Notes under the pieces: generated by a model | Databases searched by the model: none | Told to the model about the DNA's origin: nothing | The model's input: only the letters and a program-made list of their open reading frames with translations | Part shown: piece after piece, positions 25,141 through 35,500 of the stretch | How positions within the stretch are numbered: position 1 is the stretch's first letter | How the letters are laid out: every line of letters begins with the position of its first letter | Made by a program: the position numbers and the translations under genes | NCBI GenBank assembly: GCA_031548675.1 | Contig: JAVBQU010000015.1 | Span: forward strand, 1-41,327 | Reading direction: 5' to 3' | DNA length: 41,327 nt | Origin: JAVBQU01 sp031548675 | Lineage (GTDB): Bacteria > Bacteroidota > Bacteroidia > Bacteroidales > P3

Positions 25141-25701
25141 ATGACTTTTTCGGGTTTAATCCTCAAAATAATGGGCTGGAAAGTTCCCTATGAATTTCCG
25201 CCGGAAACTCAAAAATGCGTACTTATAGAGGCTCCACACACCAGCAGCTGGGATTTTGTTATCGGGAAACTGGTAAGCAACAGCAAGCATTTGAAATCCA
25301 TGTTTTTTATCAAAAAAGAATTTTTTAAACCACCGTTCGGATTTATTCTTAAACGAATGGGAGGAATCTCCATAGACAGGGGGAAAAAAAATAACATGGT
25401 AGAATCGGCAGTAAAGCTGCTAAATGAGATGCCCAAACTCACCTTATCTATTACCCCTGAAGGGACCCGCAAGCTTTCGAAAAATTGGAAGAAAGGTTTT
25501 TACCTGATTGCCATGGAGGCTAAAGTTCCTATTGTTTTCGGCTATATTGATTATGCCAAGAAAGAAGCCGGAGCTTATAAGTTTATTTACCCCAGCGGCG
25601 ATTACGATGCGGATATGAAAATCATAGAAGATTTTTATAAGGATATATCTGCCAAATTCCCTGAAAATTTTAATTTGAGTCCGATTTATAGAAATAGATA
25701 G
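25141..25701 (+). CDS. PlsC-like 1-acyl-glycerol-phosphate acyltransferase family protein
   Basis: 186 residues. The family's catalytic H-x4-D box is APHTSSWDF (His33, Asp38); MGGISIDRG (about 73-81) and ITPEGTRK (about 104-111) are the substrate-binding boxes. It is shorter than typical PlsC (about 240) and has only a weak N-terminal membrane segment, like the small Bacteroidetes acyltransferases that may act on glycerophospholipids or other lipids. Membrane-associated transfer of an acyl chain is likely; the acceptor is unknown. It lies 18 bases after the lipoprotein gene and is the last gene of that unit. A weak AT-rich inverted repeat (GTTATAAA/TTTATAAC, 25701-25725) follows. Confidence 0.85.
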   Translation: MTFSGLILKIMGWKVPYEFPPETQKCVLIEAPHTSSWDFVIGKLVSNSKHLKSMFFIKKEFFKPPFGFILKRMGGISIDRGKKNNMVESAVKLLNEMPKLTLSITPEGTRKLSKNWKKGFYLIAMEAKVPIVFGYIDYAKKEAGAYKFIYPSGDYDADMKIIEDFYKDISAKFPENFNLSPIYRNR

Positions 25702-25905
25702 TTATAAAGTTTGAAGGTTTATAACATATGTGCATCAGACGTTTGACGGGATTTTCATTAAATGTTGGGCGAAAATTGTATTTAACTTCATCGAGCTTCG
25801 GTTTTGCTCTTTCTGTTCCAAGCGTAATTATAAATCCCGCTTAACACCTCCCACTCTTTTTATTGATAAACTTTTCGTTGAACTAGGAATGATACATTAT
25901 CAAAA

Positions 25906-26424
25906 CTATCTATAAAATCCTTTCATTCTTACATCAATATCTTTGTCCTGCAAAAACTTTCCAAGTAGTTTCAGCCTAAAATAGTCCGAATTATTTGAAA
26001 GCAATATCCTATAAGAAATCAAGTTGTCATTTATTAATAATTTGATGATATTTTTATCCCCTGTGCTTGGAATAAATGATCTTATCCCGGTATCTGTTCC
26101 TTCTATATTATCGAATTTTATTAATATAAATCGAATATTTGATTTATCTACTATTATCTCTCCATTGTTAGTTTCAATTTTTAGAGTATCGTCTATTAGC
26201 TTTATGGATAAATTAGAATATTCTCTTTCAACTTTCTTTTTATATTTATAAAATAAAAATAGAGCCAAAGACAGTGCTATCACATATACAATTAATCTAA
26301 GATGAGAATTTATAAATGCTACACCACAAATTAAAAAAATAATGTACCCAAGTTCAAAAGATAAATTTATAAATTTGCCATTTTTTGTATATGGAATAAG
26401 CGTGTTAAAAATAAAAATATCCAT
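25906..26424 (-). CDS. Orphan low-GC membrane protein
   Basis: 172 residues, no family recognised. Two hydrophobic segments (about 24-38 and 42-61) are followed by a Lys-rich stretch FYKYKKKVEREY and a soluble, beta-rich C-terminal domain of about 110 residues (LIDDTLKIETNNGEIIVDKS, then LGKFLQDKDIDV). The shape is like membrane-anchored PH-like proteins, but no key motif supports a name. Base use is more AT-rich than the neighbours, and it lies alone between two gaps (204 and 179 bases) opposite to the upstream operon, which suggests a later arrival. No promoter match was seen. Confidence 0.55.
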   Translation of the reverse strand: MDIFIFNTLIPYTKNGKFINLSFELGYIIFLICGVAFINSHLRLIVYVIALSLALFLFYKYKKKVEREYSNLSIKLIDDTLKIETNNGEIIVDKSNIRFILIKFDNIEGTDTGIRSFIPSTGDKNIIKLLINDNLISYRILLSNNSDYFRLKLLGKFLQDKDIDVRMKGFYR

Positions 26425-26486
26425 TTGTATCCTTGTTTTATTAGGGAATCTTTGAATCCCCGTTTGACAGAATGTTCTTTGCTGTT

Positions 26487-26509
26487 GAGCGTAATTGGCA
26501 ATTACGCTC
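26487..26509. repeat. 10-bp perfect hairpin
   Basis: GAGCGTAATT pairs with AATTACGCTC around GGC. On the plus strand TCTTACTTTAC follows; no clear T run on either strand. It lies in the gap between the orphan gene and the terminator of the peptidase gene. Confidence 0.7.
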
Positions 26510-26530
26510 TCTTACTTTACTACTTTTGGC

Positions 26531-26567
26531 AAACGAGGGCATCCAAAAAAATCGGACACCCTCGTTT
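26531..26567 (-). terminator. Hairpin downstream of the DPP5-like gene, probable terminator
   Basis: On the minus strand AAACGAGGGTGTCC pairs with GGATGCCCTCGTTT (two G-T pairs) around a 9-base loop. It starts 37 bases after the stop at 26604. Only three T bases follow the stem, so termination efficiency is uncertain. Confidence 0.5.
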
Positions 26568-26603
26568 ATTTATAGTTTATACTTCATCATTTATCGTTAA
26601 ACC

Positions 26604-28697
26604 CTATTTTACTTTCAGCCATTTATCCAGCCAATCGAAGAAATTACGCTGCCACAAGATGCCGTTCTGCGGCTGTAATACCCAGTGGTTTTCGTCAGGG
26701 AAATACAAATAGCGGGCAGGAATTCCTCTTAAAATAGCCGCATTGTAAGCCGCCATTCCTTGCGAAGCCACAATACGATAATCTAATTCTCCATGAATAA
26801 TTAAGATAGGGGTATCCCATTTATCTACAAAAAGATGGGGAGAATTGGCATACGAATTTTGTGCCACTTTATTGCTCTTATCCCAATAAGGTCCGCCTAA
26901 ATCCCAATTGGTAAACCAATTTTCTTCAGTTTCCAAATATTGCTGCTCTAAATTGAACATCCCATCATGAGCAATAAATGCTTTAAAACGTTTTTCGTGA
27001 TGCCCTGCAAGCCAATATACGGAAAATCCGCCGAAACTGGCTCCTACGGCTCCTAAACGGTCTTTATCTACATACGATTCTTTGCACATCTGGTCGATAC
27101 TTGAAAGATAATCTTTCATACATTGTCCGCCGTAATCTCCCGAAATTTGTTCGTTCCAAGCCTGACCAAATCCGGGTAATCCTCTGCGGTTCGGAGCTAC
27201 AATAATGTAACCATGGGCTGCCATAATTTGGAAATTCCAACGATATGACCAAAATTGGCTAACTGTACTTTGAGGTCCTCCTTCGCAATACAAAAGGGTA
27301 GGATATTTTTTGGTAGAATCAAAATCGGGCGGATAAATAACCCACGACATAATTTCTTTGCCATCTGTAGCTTTAAAATTACGACGTTCTACTTTCCCCA
27401 TTTTTATTTGGGCTAATAAATCTTTGTTAGTAAACGAAAGTTGAGTTTCGGCTCCGCTTGCAGGATTAACGGCAAATATTTCGACAGGCATTGATATGCT
27501 CATTTTGGTTCCAATCAATTTATCTCCGGCAAGCATTACCGAGGTATAATCGTGATTGCCATGTGTAATTTGTGCAATAGCTTTGGTATCTAATGCCAAT
27601 TTGTAAATATTGTCGGTAGCCTGCCAATCGCTGATAAAATAAATAGCTTTATCATCGGCACTCCACTTTAAGCCGGCTGCATTTTGGTCAAATGCTTGTG
27701 TATAATCGGTTTTAGTTTGGGTAGCAAAATCATAAACAAACAAACGGATTTTATCTGCTTCATATCCATCACGCTCCATGCTTTCCCAAGCAATTTTCTT
27801 TCCATCATGCGAAAAAACAGGGTTTTGGTCGTAGCCCATCATCCCTTCGGTAATATTGGTAGTCTTTTTACTATCAACATTGTATAAATAAATATCGGAA
27901 TTTGTTGAAAGAGAATAGGCTTTGCCTACTTTTTTGCGGCAAGTATAAGCAATAGTTTTACTATCGGGCGACCAAGTTATTTGTTCGATGCCTCCCCACG
28001 GACGCATAGGCGATTCGTAAGGCTCATCTTTCAAAATATCCATATCGTTGCTCAACTTGTTTCCATCATAATTAGCTACAAATGGGTGTGGATAGTCATC
28101 TACCCAAGTATCCCAATGGCGGTACATCAAATCTTCATTAATTCTGCCACTGGTTTTATCTAAACCTTTATATAAATCAGCGCAATCTTTCTTTTTAGCA
28201 ACAGTTTTGATATATACCACTTTGGTCATATCGGGGGCATAAGCAAATCCCTCGATACCGCCTTCGATATTCGATATTTGCTTGTTGTTTTTGCCATCGG
28301 CATCCATTTCCCATAACTGCATACTTCCCGATTCGGACGATAAATATCCTATTTTTTTACCATCGGGTTTCCATGCAGGGCTGTTTTCACTAGCTGCGGT
28401 GGTAGTCAGGCGTTTTAAATCCGAACCGTCTGAGTTCATCGTATAAATTTCAGCATTTCCTTTGTTGTCTTCAACACTGAAATATTTTACTGTAAACACT
28501 ATTTTTTTGTTATCGGGCGAAACACCTACTTCCCCCACCCTGCCGAATGCCCACAAAGCCTCAGGGGTAAGCTGCCCGTTTTGAATGGTAATTTTAGGAG
28601 CCTCTATAACTTTGGCATCCCCTTTTTTAGATCCCTGCTTACAACTTAATGCCAATAGGCACAAAGCTGCAACAGCAATAACTGTGTATTTCTTCAT
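26604..28697 (-). CDS. S9 family dipeptidyl peptidase (DPP5-like), lipoprotein
   Basis: 697 residues. The N-terminus has a lipobox (LLALSC), so the protein should be lipid-anchored, in the periplasm or outer membrane. A beta-propeller made of repeated SPDNKK/SPDSKT/SHDGKK units fills about 40-420 (GVSPDNKKIVF, WSPDSKTIAYT). The alpha/beta-hydrolase domain has the catalytic Ser in GASFGGFS (about 552), Asp in HGELDYR (about 637) and His in DENHWV (about 669). Porphyromonas DPP5 has this layout and removes dipeptides with Ala or hydrophobic residues second, feeding amino-acid metabolism. A related acylaminoacyl-peptidase activity cannot be excluded. It appears to be a single-gene unit. Confidence 0.9.
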   Translation of the reverse strand: MKKYTVIAVAALCLLALSCKQGSKKGDAKVIEAPKITIQNGQLTPEALWAFGRVGEVGVSPDNKKIVFTVKYFSVEDNKGNAEIYTMNSDGSDLKRLTTTAASENSPAWKPDGKKIGYLSSESGSMQLWEMDADGKNNKQISNIEGGIEGFAYAPDMTKVVYIKTVAKKKDCADLYKGLDKTSGRINEDLMYRHWDTWVDDYPHPFVANYDGNKLSNDMDILKDEPYESPMRPWGGIEQITWSPDSKTIAYTCRKKVGKAYSLSTNSDIYLYNVDSKKTTNITEGMMGYDQNPVFSHDGKKIAWESMERDGYEADKIRLFVYDFATQTKTDYTQAFDQNAAGLKWSADDKAIYFISDWQATDNIYKLALDTKAIAQITHGNHDYTSVMLAGDKLIGTKMSISMPVEIFAVNPASGAETQLSFTNKDLLAQIKMGKVERRNFKATDGKEIMSWVIYPPDFDSTKKYPTLLYCEGGPQSTVSQFWSYRWNFQIMAAHGYIIVAPNRRGLPGFGQAWNEQISGDYGGQCMKDYLSSIDQMCKESYVDKDRLGAVGASFGGFSVYWLAGHHEKRFKAFIAHDGMFNLEQQYLETEENWFTNWDLGGPYWDKSNKVAQNSYANSPHLFVDKWDTPILIIHGELDYRIVASQGMAAYNAAILRGIPARYLYFPDENHWVLQPQNGILWQRNFFDWLDKWLKVK

Positions 28698-28741
28698 CGT
28701 TTGTTATGATAAAAGGTTATAAATATAATAATTGGCAGATG

Positions 28742-28749
28742 CAAAAGTA
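28742..28749 (-). promoter_or_regulatory. -7 box for the DPP5-like gene
   Basis: TACTTTTG on the minus strand, 44 bases before the ATG at 28697, matches TAnnTTTG. No TTG at the correct distance was found. Confidence 0.45.
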
Positions 28750-28922
28750 CAATTTTTGTTTGCCTCCGGAAAGGAATTTTTCAAAAAATACAAAGTTTAA
28801 TGAAAAGAAAATTGCAAATTACCATGACTGCAAAAAACAAGCTTTCCAGTTTATAAAATCGCTTTATGATAGTTTAGAACTATGATTACCGAAAATTTTC
28901 GGCAAATAACTCCTTAACGCTT

Positions 28923-28953
28923 TTTGTGATACAAAAAAAAACTCATACATTTG
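28923..28953 (+). promoter_or_regulatory. Bacteroidetes-type promoter for the GNAT-like gene
   Basis: TTTG (28923-28926), 19 bases, then TACATTTG (28946-28953), a full consensus match. Transcription would start near 28959, about 20 bases before the ATG. Confidence 0.75.
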
Positions 28954-28978
28954 CTTTTTGTTTTTAGAAATTAGATAA

Positions 28979-30175
28979 ATGAAATTCATAGAGGTATGTG
29001 ACCGAAAAAGCAAGACTTTGTTTCACGATGTAGCCCGAAAAATCTACAAAGGAGATGAATATTGGGTTTGCCCCTTAGAAGCTGAAATAGAGGCGATTTT
29101 CGACCCCGCGCAGAACGAATTTTTTAAGCATGGGAAAGCTGTCCGCTATGTTTTATTAAATGACTCGGGAAATGCTTTGGGAAGGGTTGCCGCTTTTATC
29201 AACGACAAAAAAGCTTATACTTTTCAACAAGCTACAGGAGGCATGGGATTTTTTGAATGCATCGAGGACAAAGAAGCTGCCTTTGCCTTGTTTGATAAAG
29301 CCAAAGAATGGTTACAGAAACAGGGCATGGAAGCTATGGATGGACCTATCAATTTCGGAGAAAACGATAATTATTGGGGGCTTTTGGTAGAGGGCTTTAC
29401 ACATCCGGCTTATGGCATGCAATACCATAAACCTTACTACAAAAAGTTTTTTGAAGATTATGGGTTTCAATTGTATTTCGAACAAGTATCAAATCATTTG
29501 GATTTAACCAAACCTTTTCCTGAACGGTTTTGGAAAATTGCCGATTGGGTGCGACAACGTCCGGGATATGAATACAAACATTTGGAATTAAGTAATCTCA
29601 ATAAATATATAGCTGATTTTAAAGAGGTTTACGATACGGCTTGGCAATTTCATGAAAATTTCACGCCGATTGACGAAAAAACCTTATTACGTACTCTCCA
29701 ATCTGCGAAAGCTATTTTGGACGAACAGTTTATTTGGTTTGCCTATCATGAAGGCAAACCTATTGCATTTTTAATTATGTTTCCTGATGTAAATCAAATT
29801 TTCAAGCATTTGAATGGGAAATTACATGTATGGAATAAATTAAAGTTTATTTATCTGAAGCAAAAGAAGACTATTACACGTGCACGCATTTTGATTATGG
29901 GCATTGTTCCTCAGTTTCAAAAGGCAGGTGTAGAGTCGGGAATTTTTTGGCATTTGCAAAAAGTAATGGATACCAAACCATGGTACACCGAGATTGAACT
30001 TTCGTGGGTAGGGGATTTTAATCCTAAAATGCGCGCTTTGCACGAATCGGTGGGAGCTTCGTTTGCCAAGCGACATATTACCTATCGGGTATTATTCAGC
30101 GAAACGGCTACATACCAACGTTCAACCATTATTCCTAAAAATACCAAAGAAGAATTTATTAAAAATCATAATTAG
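28979..30175 (+). CDS. GNAT-like conserved Bacteroidetes protein
   Basis: 398 residues. It has no signal peptide or membrane segment and should be cytoplasmic. The C-terminal half (about 200-370) has the shape of a GNAT acyltransferase: FIWFAYHEGKPIAFLIMFPD as the central strands, RILIMGIVPQFQKAGVESGI where the acetyl-CoA loop lies, and EIELSWVGDFNPKMRALHES as the following strand and helix. The N-terminal half (about 1-190) looks like a second, divergent copy (RYVLLNDSGNALGRVAAFIN). The acetyl-CoA loop lacks a clean Q/R-x2-G-x-G/A, so activity is unproven. Related proteins are widespread in Bacteroidetes as hypotheticals. The DUF349 gene follows after 104 bases. Confidence 0.65.
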   Translation: MKFIEVCDRKSKTLFHDVARKIYKGDEYWVCPLEAEIEAIFDPAQNEFFKHGKAVRYVLLNDSGNALGRVAAFINDKKAYTFQQATGGMGFFECIEDKEAAFALFDKAKEWLQKQGMEAMDGPINFGENDNYWGLLVEGFTHPAYGMQYHKPYYKKFFEDYGFQLYFEQVSNHLDLTKPFPERFWKIADWVRQRPGYEYKHLELSNLNKYIADFKEVYDTAWQFHENFTPIDEKTLLRTLQSAKAILDEQFIWFAYHEGKPIAFLIMFPDVNQIFKHLNGKLHVWNKLKFIYLKQKKTITRARILIMGIVPQFQKAGVESGIFWHLQKVMDTKPWYTEIELSWVGDFNPKMRALHESVGASFAKRHITYRVLFSETATYQRSTIIPKNTKEEFIKNHN

Positions 30176-30243
30176 CATCTATTTATCAATCTCTACGTAT
30201 AGAGATAAAATACTAAAAACAAATTAATTCTTACTAATTCGAA

Positions 30244-30260
30244 TTCCGAATTATTCGGAA
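30244..30260 (+). repeat. 8-bp inverted repeat just before the DUF349 gene
   Basis: TTCCGAAT pairs with ATTCGGAA around a single T, ending 19 bases before the ATG at 30280. A smaller repeat, TCTCTA/TAGAGA, lies about 40 bases further upstream. Either could fold in the leader or bind a regulator. Confidence 0.6.
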
Positions 30261-30279
30261 GGGTTAAAAACCAAACATT

Positions 30280-32484
30280 ATGGATGATTTAACTAAATTA
30301 TCGCAAAGCGAACAAGAAAATCCTGTACAAGAACAAGAAACTGTACAAACATCTGAAATTCTTAATCAAGAGGAGAACCATGCTCCTGAAATTTCTGTAG
30401 AAGAAACTGTTGCAGAACAAATTTCTACAACGGAAGAACCTGTACAAGCAGAAGTTGCTAAAGTTGAAGAAGAAGTATTAACAGAAACTGTTGTAGAATC
30501 TATCTCAAATGTAGAGGAAACCGCACAAACAGAAGTTGTTGAGGAACCGGAAAAACCGGAAGAACCTTTGGCTGAAACTGCTCAGGAAGAAATTCCAGCC
30601 AATATTCAAACAAAAGAAGAAACTTCTAAGATAGAAGTTGCAGCTGAACAAACAATTGCAGAAGTAAGTCCGGTAGAAGCTCCCATTGAAGCAACGCCCA
30701 GTATAGAAGCTATTGAAGCCGAAGAACACGAAGCAGTTACAGAAGAGGAAGAAATTGCAGCCATTGAGCAAAACGATGAAGCTTATAAAAATATGTCGCG
30801 CGAGGAATTGGTAGCTCAAATGGAAGAATTGGTTTCAAATCAGGATATTATCGAAATCAAAAACCGTGTTTCTTTGATTAAGGTTGCTTACTTGGAACTT
30901 AACAAAATTGAACGACAAAAACTATTTGAACAATATATATTAGATGGCGGTGTAAAAGAAGAATTTACACCTCAAGCCGATGCCACTGAAGAGCGTTTCA
31001 GAAAAATTTATACTCAATATAAAGATAAACGTCAAAAATATTTAGATGAACAAGAGCGTATCAAGCAAGAAAATTTAAAGAAAAAACAAGCTTTGCTTGA
31101 AGAATTGAAAGTCTTGATTGATTCGGATGAAACACTCAAAAAAACCTATGATGATTTCCATGCAATACAAGAAAAATGGAAAGAAATAGGCACTATTCCC
31201 CGCGAAGCTGTAAATGATTTATGGAATACATACCATTTTTTGGTTGAACAATTTTTTAACAAGGTTAAAATCAATAAAGAACTGCGTGATTTAGACCTCC
31301 GTAAAAATATGGAAGCTAAATTGGAACTTTGCGAAAAAGCTGAAGAATTACTTTTGGAATCTTCTTTCAATAAGTCGTTTAAAGCCTTGCAGGAATATCA
31401 CGAAAAATGGAAAGAAATAGGACCTGTTCCTATGGATAAAAAAGATGAACTTTGGGAACGTTTCAAAACGGTATCGGATCAAATCAACCTCCGTCGTCAG
31501 GAGTATTACGACAAGATGCGCGGCGAATTTGAAAATAACCTTTTAGCTAAAACCGCTCTTTGCGATAATGCGGAACAAGTGCTTACCCGCGAATTTAAGC
31601 TTATCAGAGATTGGCAGGCTGCTACCGATGAATTGAACGAAATGCTCAAAGTGTGGAAGACTATCGGAATGGCGGCACGCAAAGAAAACGATGCTATTTG
31701 GAATCGTTTCAAATCTGCTTTAGATTCATTCTTTACCTTGAAAAAAGAATATTTTGATAAAATAAAGGATGAACAATCTGACAATTATAATCGTAAGGTA
31801 GATTTATGTTTGCAAGCGGAAGCCATTGCTTTACGTAATGACTGGAAACAAGCTACACGTGAACTTTTAGAATTGCAAAAAGAATGGAAAGAAATAGGAC
31901 CTGTACCTCGTAAACATGTTGAGAAAATATGGGAACGTTTCCGTGCTGCCTGCGACACTTTCTTTGCCAACAAAGCCGAATTTTTCAGCAATATAAAAGG
32001 GTTGGAAGAAGAAAATCTGAAAGCCAAAGAAGATATTATTGCTCAGATGAAGCAATACCAAATGGCAGAAGATAAAAATGCGAATTTAAATGCTTTGAAA
32101 GAATTTCAACGTGCCTTTACCAACATAGGTTATATTCCTATCAACGAAAAAGAAAGGGTACAAAAAGCCTATAGAGAAGCTGTAAACGAATTGTTTGAAA
32201 AACTGAAAATCAACCAAAGCGAAACACTTCGGGCACAATTCGAAATGTTAGAGCCGGAAGAAAGAGACCAACGCCTCAGCAAAGAAAGACCTTTATTACA
32301 GAACAAAATAGCCAAAATTAAAGAAGATTTAGCTACTTGGGAAAATAATATCGGTTTTTTTGCCCAATCGAAACAAGCCGATTTACTGAAAAAAGAATTT
32401 GAGCAGAAAATCCGTAAAAGTAAAGAAGAGCTGGCTTTGCTCGAAGCTAAACTAAAAATGATGATGACGATGAAAAAGCAATAA
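30280..32484 (+). CDS. Large acidic DUF349 repeat protein
   Basis: 734 residues. Residues 1 to about 165 are a low-complexity acidic tail rich in Glu, Val, Thr and Gln with no fold expected. From about 240 to 680 five DUF349 repeats follow at a period of 77-82 residues, each with a WKEIG-type motif: near 297 (WKEIGTIPREAV), 374 (WKEIGPVPMDKK), 456 (WKTIGMAARKEN), 533 (WKEIGPVPRKHV) and 610 (FTNIGYIPINEK). Between them are long Lys/Glu-rich helices predicted as coiled coil. The family is common in Bacteroidetes and has no settled role. It should be cytoplasmic. A strong two-way terminator follows the stop. Confidence 0.88.
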   Translation: MDDLTKLSQSEQENPVQEQETVQTSEILNQEENHAPEISVEETVAEQISTTEEPVQAEVAKVEEEVLTETVVESISNVEETAQTEVVEEPEKPEEPLAETAQEEIPANIQTKEETSKIEVAAEQTIAEVSPVEAPIEATPSIEAIEAEEHEAVTEEEEIAAIEQNDEAYKNMSREELVAQMEELVSNQDIIEIKNRVSLIKVAYLELNKIERQKLFEQYILDGGVKEEFTPQADATEERFRKIYTQYKDKRQKYLDEQERIKQENLKKKQALLEELKVLIDSDETLKKTYDDFHAIQEKWKEIGTIPREAVNDLWNTYHFLVEQFFNKVKINKELRDLDLRKNMEAKLELCEKAEELLLESSFNKSFKALQEYHEKWKEIGPVPMDKKDELWERFKTVSDQINLRRQEYYDKMRGEFENNLLAKTALCDNAEQVLTREFKLIRDWQAATDELNEMLKVWKTIGMAARKENDAIWNRFKSALDSFFTLKKEYFDKIKDEQSDNYNRKVDLCLQAEAIALRNDWKQATRELLELQKEWKEIGPVPRKHVEKIWERFRAACDTFFANKAEFFSNIKGLEEENLKAKEDIIAQMKQYQMAEDKNANLNALKEFQRAFTNIGYIPINEKERVQKAYREAVNELFEKLKINQSETLRAQFEMLEPEERDQRLSKERPLLQNKIAKIKEDLATWENNIGFFAQSKQADLLKKEFEQKIRKSKEELALLEAKLKMMMTMKKQ

Positions 32485-32496
32485 TGCTTCCCATCT

Positions 32497-32543
32497 GATA
32501 TGAAAAAGGCAATTTGGAAATTCCAAATTGCCTTTTTCATATC
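32497..32543. terminator. Bidirectional terminator, 23-bp perfect arms
   Basis: GATATGAAAAAGGCAATTTG and the next GAA form an arm that is repeated perfectly in reverse complement after one base. The stem has GGC/GCC at its middle with TTTTT after it on either strand, so it can end both the DUF349 transcript (stop 32484) and the convergent mfd transcript (stop 32548). Confidence 0.92.
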
Positions 32544-32547
32544 TATT

Positions 32548-35500
32548 CTATCCTAATCTTGATAAGCAAGCAATAGCCTCGCTGATGGTGGGGATTTTAT
32601 CAATCGTAAACGATAATTTCCCTTTATTTTCCTTCATGGCACATCTTATCGGATTATTCTTTAGATATTCTATAATATTACCGAATTGTTCCGATTGAAA
32701 ATACGTTGATTCCGGATCGGAGATAAAATAAGCCGTAAGCCTGTTTTGCTTCAAAATCAGCCTTTCGAACCCAATCATTTTAGCTAATTCGCGAAGCTTA
32801 ACAGCTCGTATCAATTCTTCAGTCTGCATGGGTAATTTGCCAAAACGGTCTGTCAATACGCTTTTGTATTTTTCTAGTTCTTCATCGGTTTGCAAACCAT
32901 CCAATTCTTTATACAAAGCCATCCGTTCTACAATATTTGAAACATAACCGTCGGGTATCAGAATTTCCAAATCAGTTTCAATGGTGCAATCTTTAATGTA
33001 GGATTTATTTTTGATTTCTTCTTCATACAAATCGCTGAATTCGGTTTCTTTCAGTTCCTCCATAGCTTCGTTCAGGATTTTTTGATAAATATCGAAGCCA
33101 ATATCGGAAATAAAACCGCTTTGCTCGGCTCCTAAAATATTACCGGCTCCGCGTATATCCAAATCCCGCATGGCAATATTAAAGCCGCTGCCTATTTCGG
33201 CAAATTCTTCGATAGCCCGCAAGCGTTTCCGTGCCTCATCGGTAAGTACCGAAAGCGGAGGCGAAAGCAAATAGCAAAATGCCTTTTTGTTTGAACGACC
33301 TACACGTCCCCGCAATTGATGCAGTTCGCTCAAACCGTAATGATGAGCATCGTTGATAATAATGGTATTGGCATTCGGAATATCCAAGCCGTTTTCGACA
33401 ATGGTAGTTGCCACTAACACATCATACTCGCCTTCGATAAAATCCATCAAAACCGTTTCCAATTTATCGCCGTCCATCTGTCCATGACCAATAGCGATTC
33501 TGGCATCCGGAATCAGGCGTTGTATTATTCCGGCTATTTCATTAATATTTTGCACCCGGTTGTGAACAAAGAATACCTGTCCGCCCCGGGAAAGCTCTCT
33601 GCCTATCACTTCTACAATCAAATCTTCGCTAAAAGAATGTATTTCTGTTTGAACAGGGTAACGGTTTGCAGGTGGAGTCCGCAAAATAGACAAATCCCTC
33701 GCTCCCATCAACGAAAATTGCAAGGTACGCGGAATAGGCGTAGCTGTCAAGGTTAAAGTATCTACATTCACTTTCATCTGCTTGAGTTTTTCCTTAATCG
33801 CTACCCCGAATTTTTGTTCTTCATCTACAATTAATAAGCCTAAGTCTTTAAATTTCACATCGCCGCTCACAATCCTGTGCGTTCCTATCAGAATATCTAT
33901 CTTGCCTTCGGCTAATTCTTTTACAATCTCTTTCTTTTCTTTTCCACTCCGAAAACGATTGATATAAGCTACTTTACAAGGCAGATTCGCCAATCGGTCG
34001 GAAAAAGTTTTGTAATGCTGTAAAGCCAAAACCGTAGTCGGAACCAAAATAGCTACCTGTTTGCTATCGCATACCGCTTTGAATGCCGCCCGAACAGCCA
34101 ATTCTGTTTTTCCGAAACCTACATCACCGCATATCAATCTATCCATCGGAAAATCGGCTTGCATATCCTGTTTTATATCGTGTGTAGCTTTAAGTTGGTC
34201 GGGTGTGTCTTCATAAAAAAATGAGGCTTCCAATTCATTTTGCAAGTAATTATCGGCTGAAAACCCAAAGCCTTTAGATGCCTTGCGCTGCGCATAAAGT
34301 TTAATCAAATCTTTGGCAATATCCTTAACCCGTTGCTTGGCTTTATTTTTGAGATTACTCCATGTATTGCTTCCCAAGCGGTGCAAAGTAGGAGCAATTC
34401 CTTCTTTACCTGTATAACGGCTGATGCGGTGCAGGGAATGTATGCTGATATATAAAACATCGTTTTCTTTGTAAATCAAACGGATGGACTCCTGTATTTT
34501 TCCGTTTACCTCTATCTTTTCCAATCCGCCGAAACGCCCGATTCCATGATCGATATGCGTAATATAATCGCCGGGCTTAATGTTATAGAGGTCTTTGATA
34601 GTAAGAGCTTCTTTGGTTTGCTGGGCATCATTTATCCGGTATCGGTGATAACGTTCAAAAATCTGATGATCAGTATAACAAGCTATTTTTAAATCATGGT
34701 CAATAAATCCGTTCTGCAAAGCGAACTTTTCAAATTCAGGACAATATAATGCAAGCGGTGGCAGCGTTTCCTTATGCTCCCCTATTTCCTGTATAATGGT
34801 TTGCAAACGTTGGGTTTGCTTTATATTTTCCGAAAAAATAATATTTTTATAGCCTTTCTCGCCATAAGATGCCAAATTTTCAATTAAAATGTCGAAATTC
34901 TTATTGAAAACAGGTTGTAAAGAAATATTGAACAAAAATATTTCACTTTCTTTAAACAGGCTTTTAGAGCCTATCTCAATGCAATGCATACTCGTTATTT
35001 CCTTCAAAAATGCAGACGCATTGATAAAAAGCTCGTCGGGTGTACTACGCTTAACCACAGTTTTATCCAAGCTATCATAGGCTTTCTGCATTTTCTCAAA
35101 TTCGTGGTCGAGACAATCAGTAACCAAATCGGGATTTTCGAGCCAAACTACAGCACGCGAGCCTAAATAAGAAAAAATAGAGGTACGCTGCTGAATAATT
35201 TCTTCATTTCGAATATCCGGAATAATGGTTATTTCGGAAAGATGTTCACGCGAAAGCTGATTTTCAGGGTCGAAAGTTCGTAAACTTTCTATTTCATCTC
35301 CATAAAACTCCATACGAAACGGATAATCATTTGAAAATGAAAATACATCGACAATCCCGCCGCGAACAGAAAATTCGCCGGGTTCTATGGTTACATCAGC
35401 ATGATTAAATCCATATTCTATCAAAACATCGGTAACAAAATCCATAGATACGCCTTTGCCAACCTGCAAACTCAAGGTATTTTTGGATAAAACGGTTTGC

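Noticed and set aside
25730..25915. Plus-strand frame of 61 codons and integron attC-like cores (GTTGGGC, GCTTAAC, GTTGAAC)
   Set aside because: The cores are in the wrong order or lack paired inner arms, no integrase is near, and the frame has no family features.
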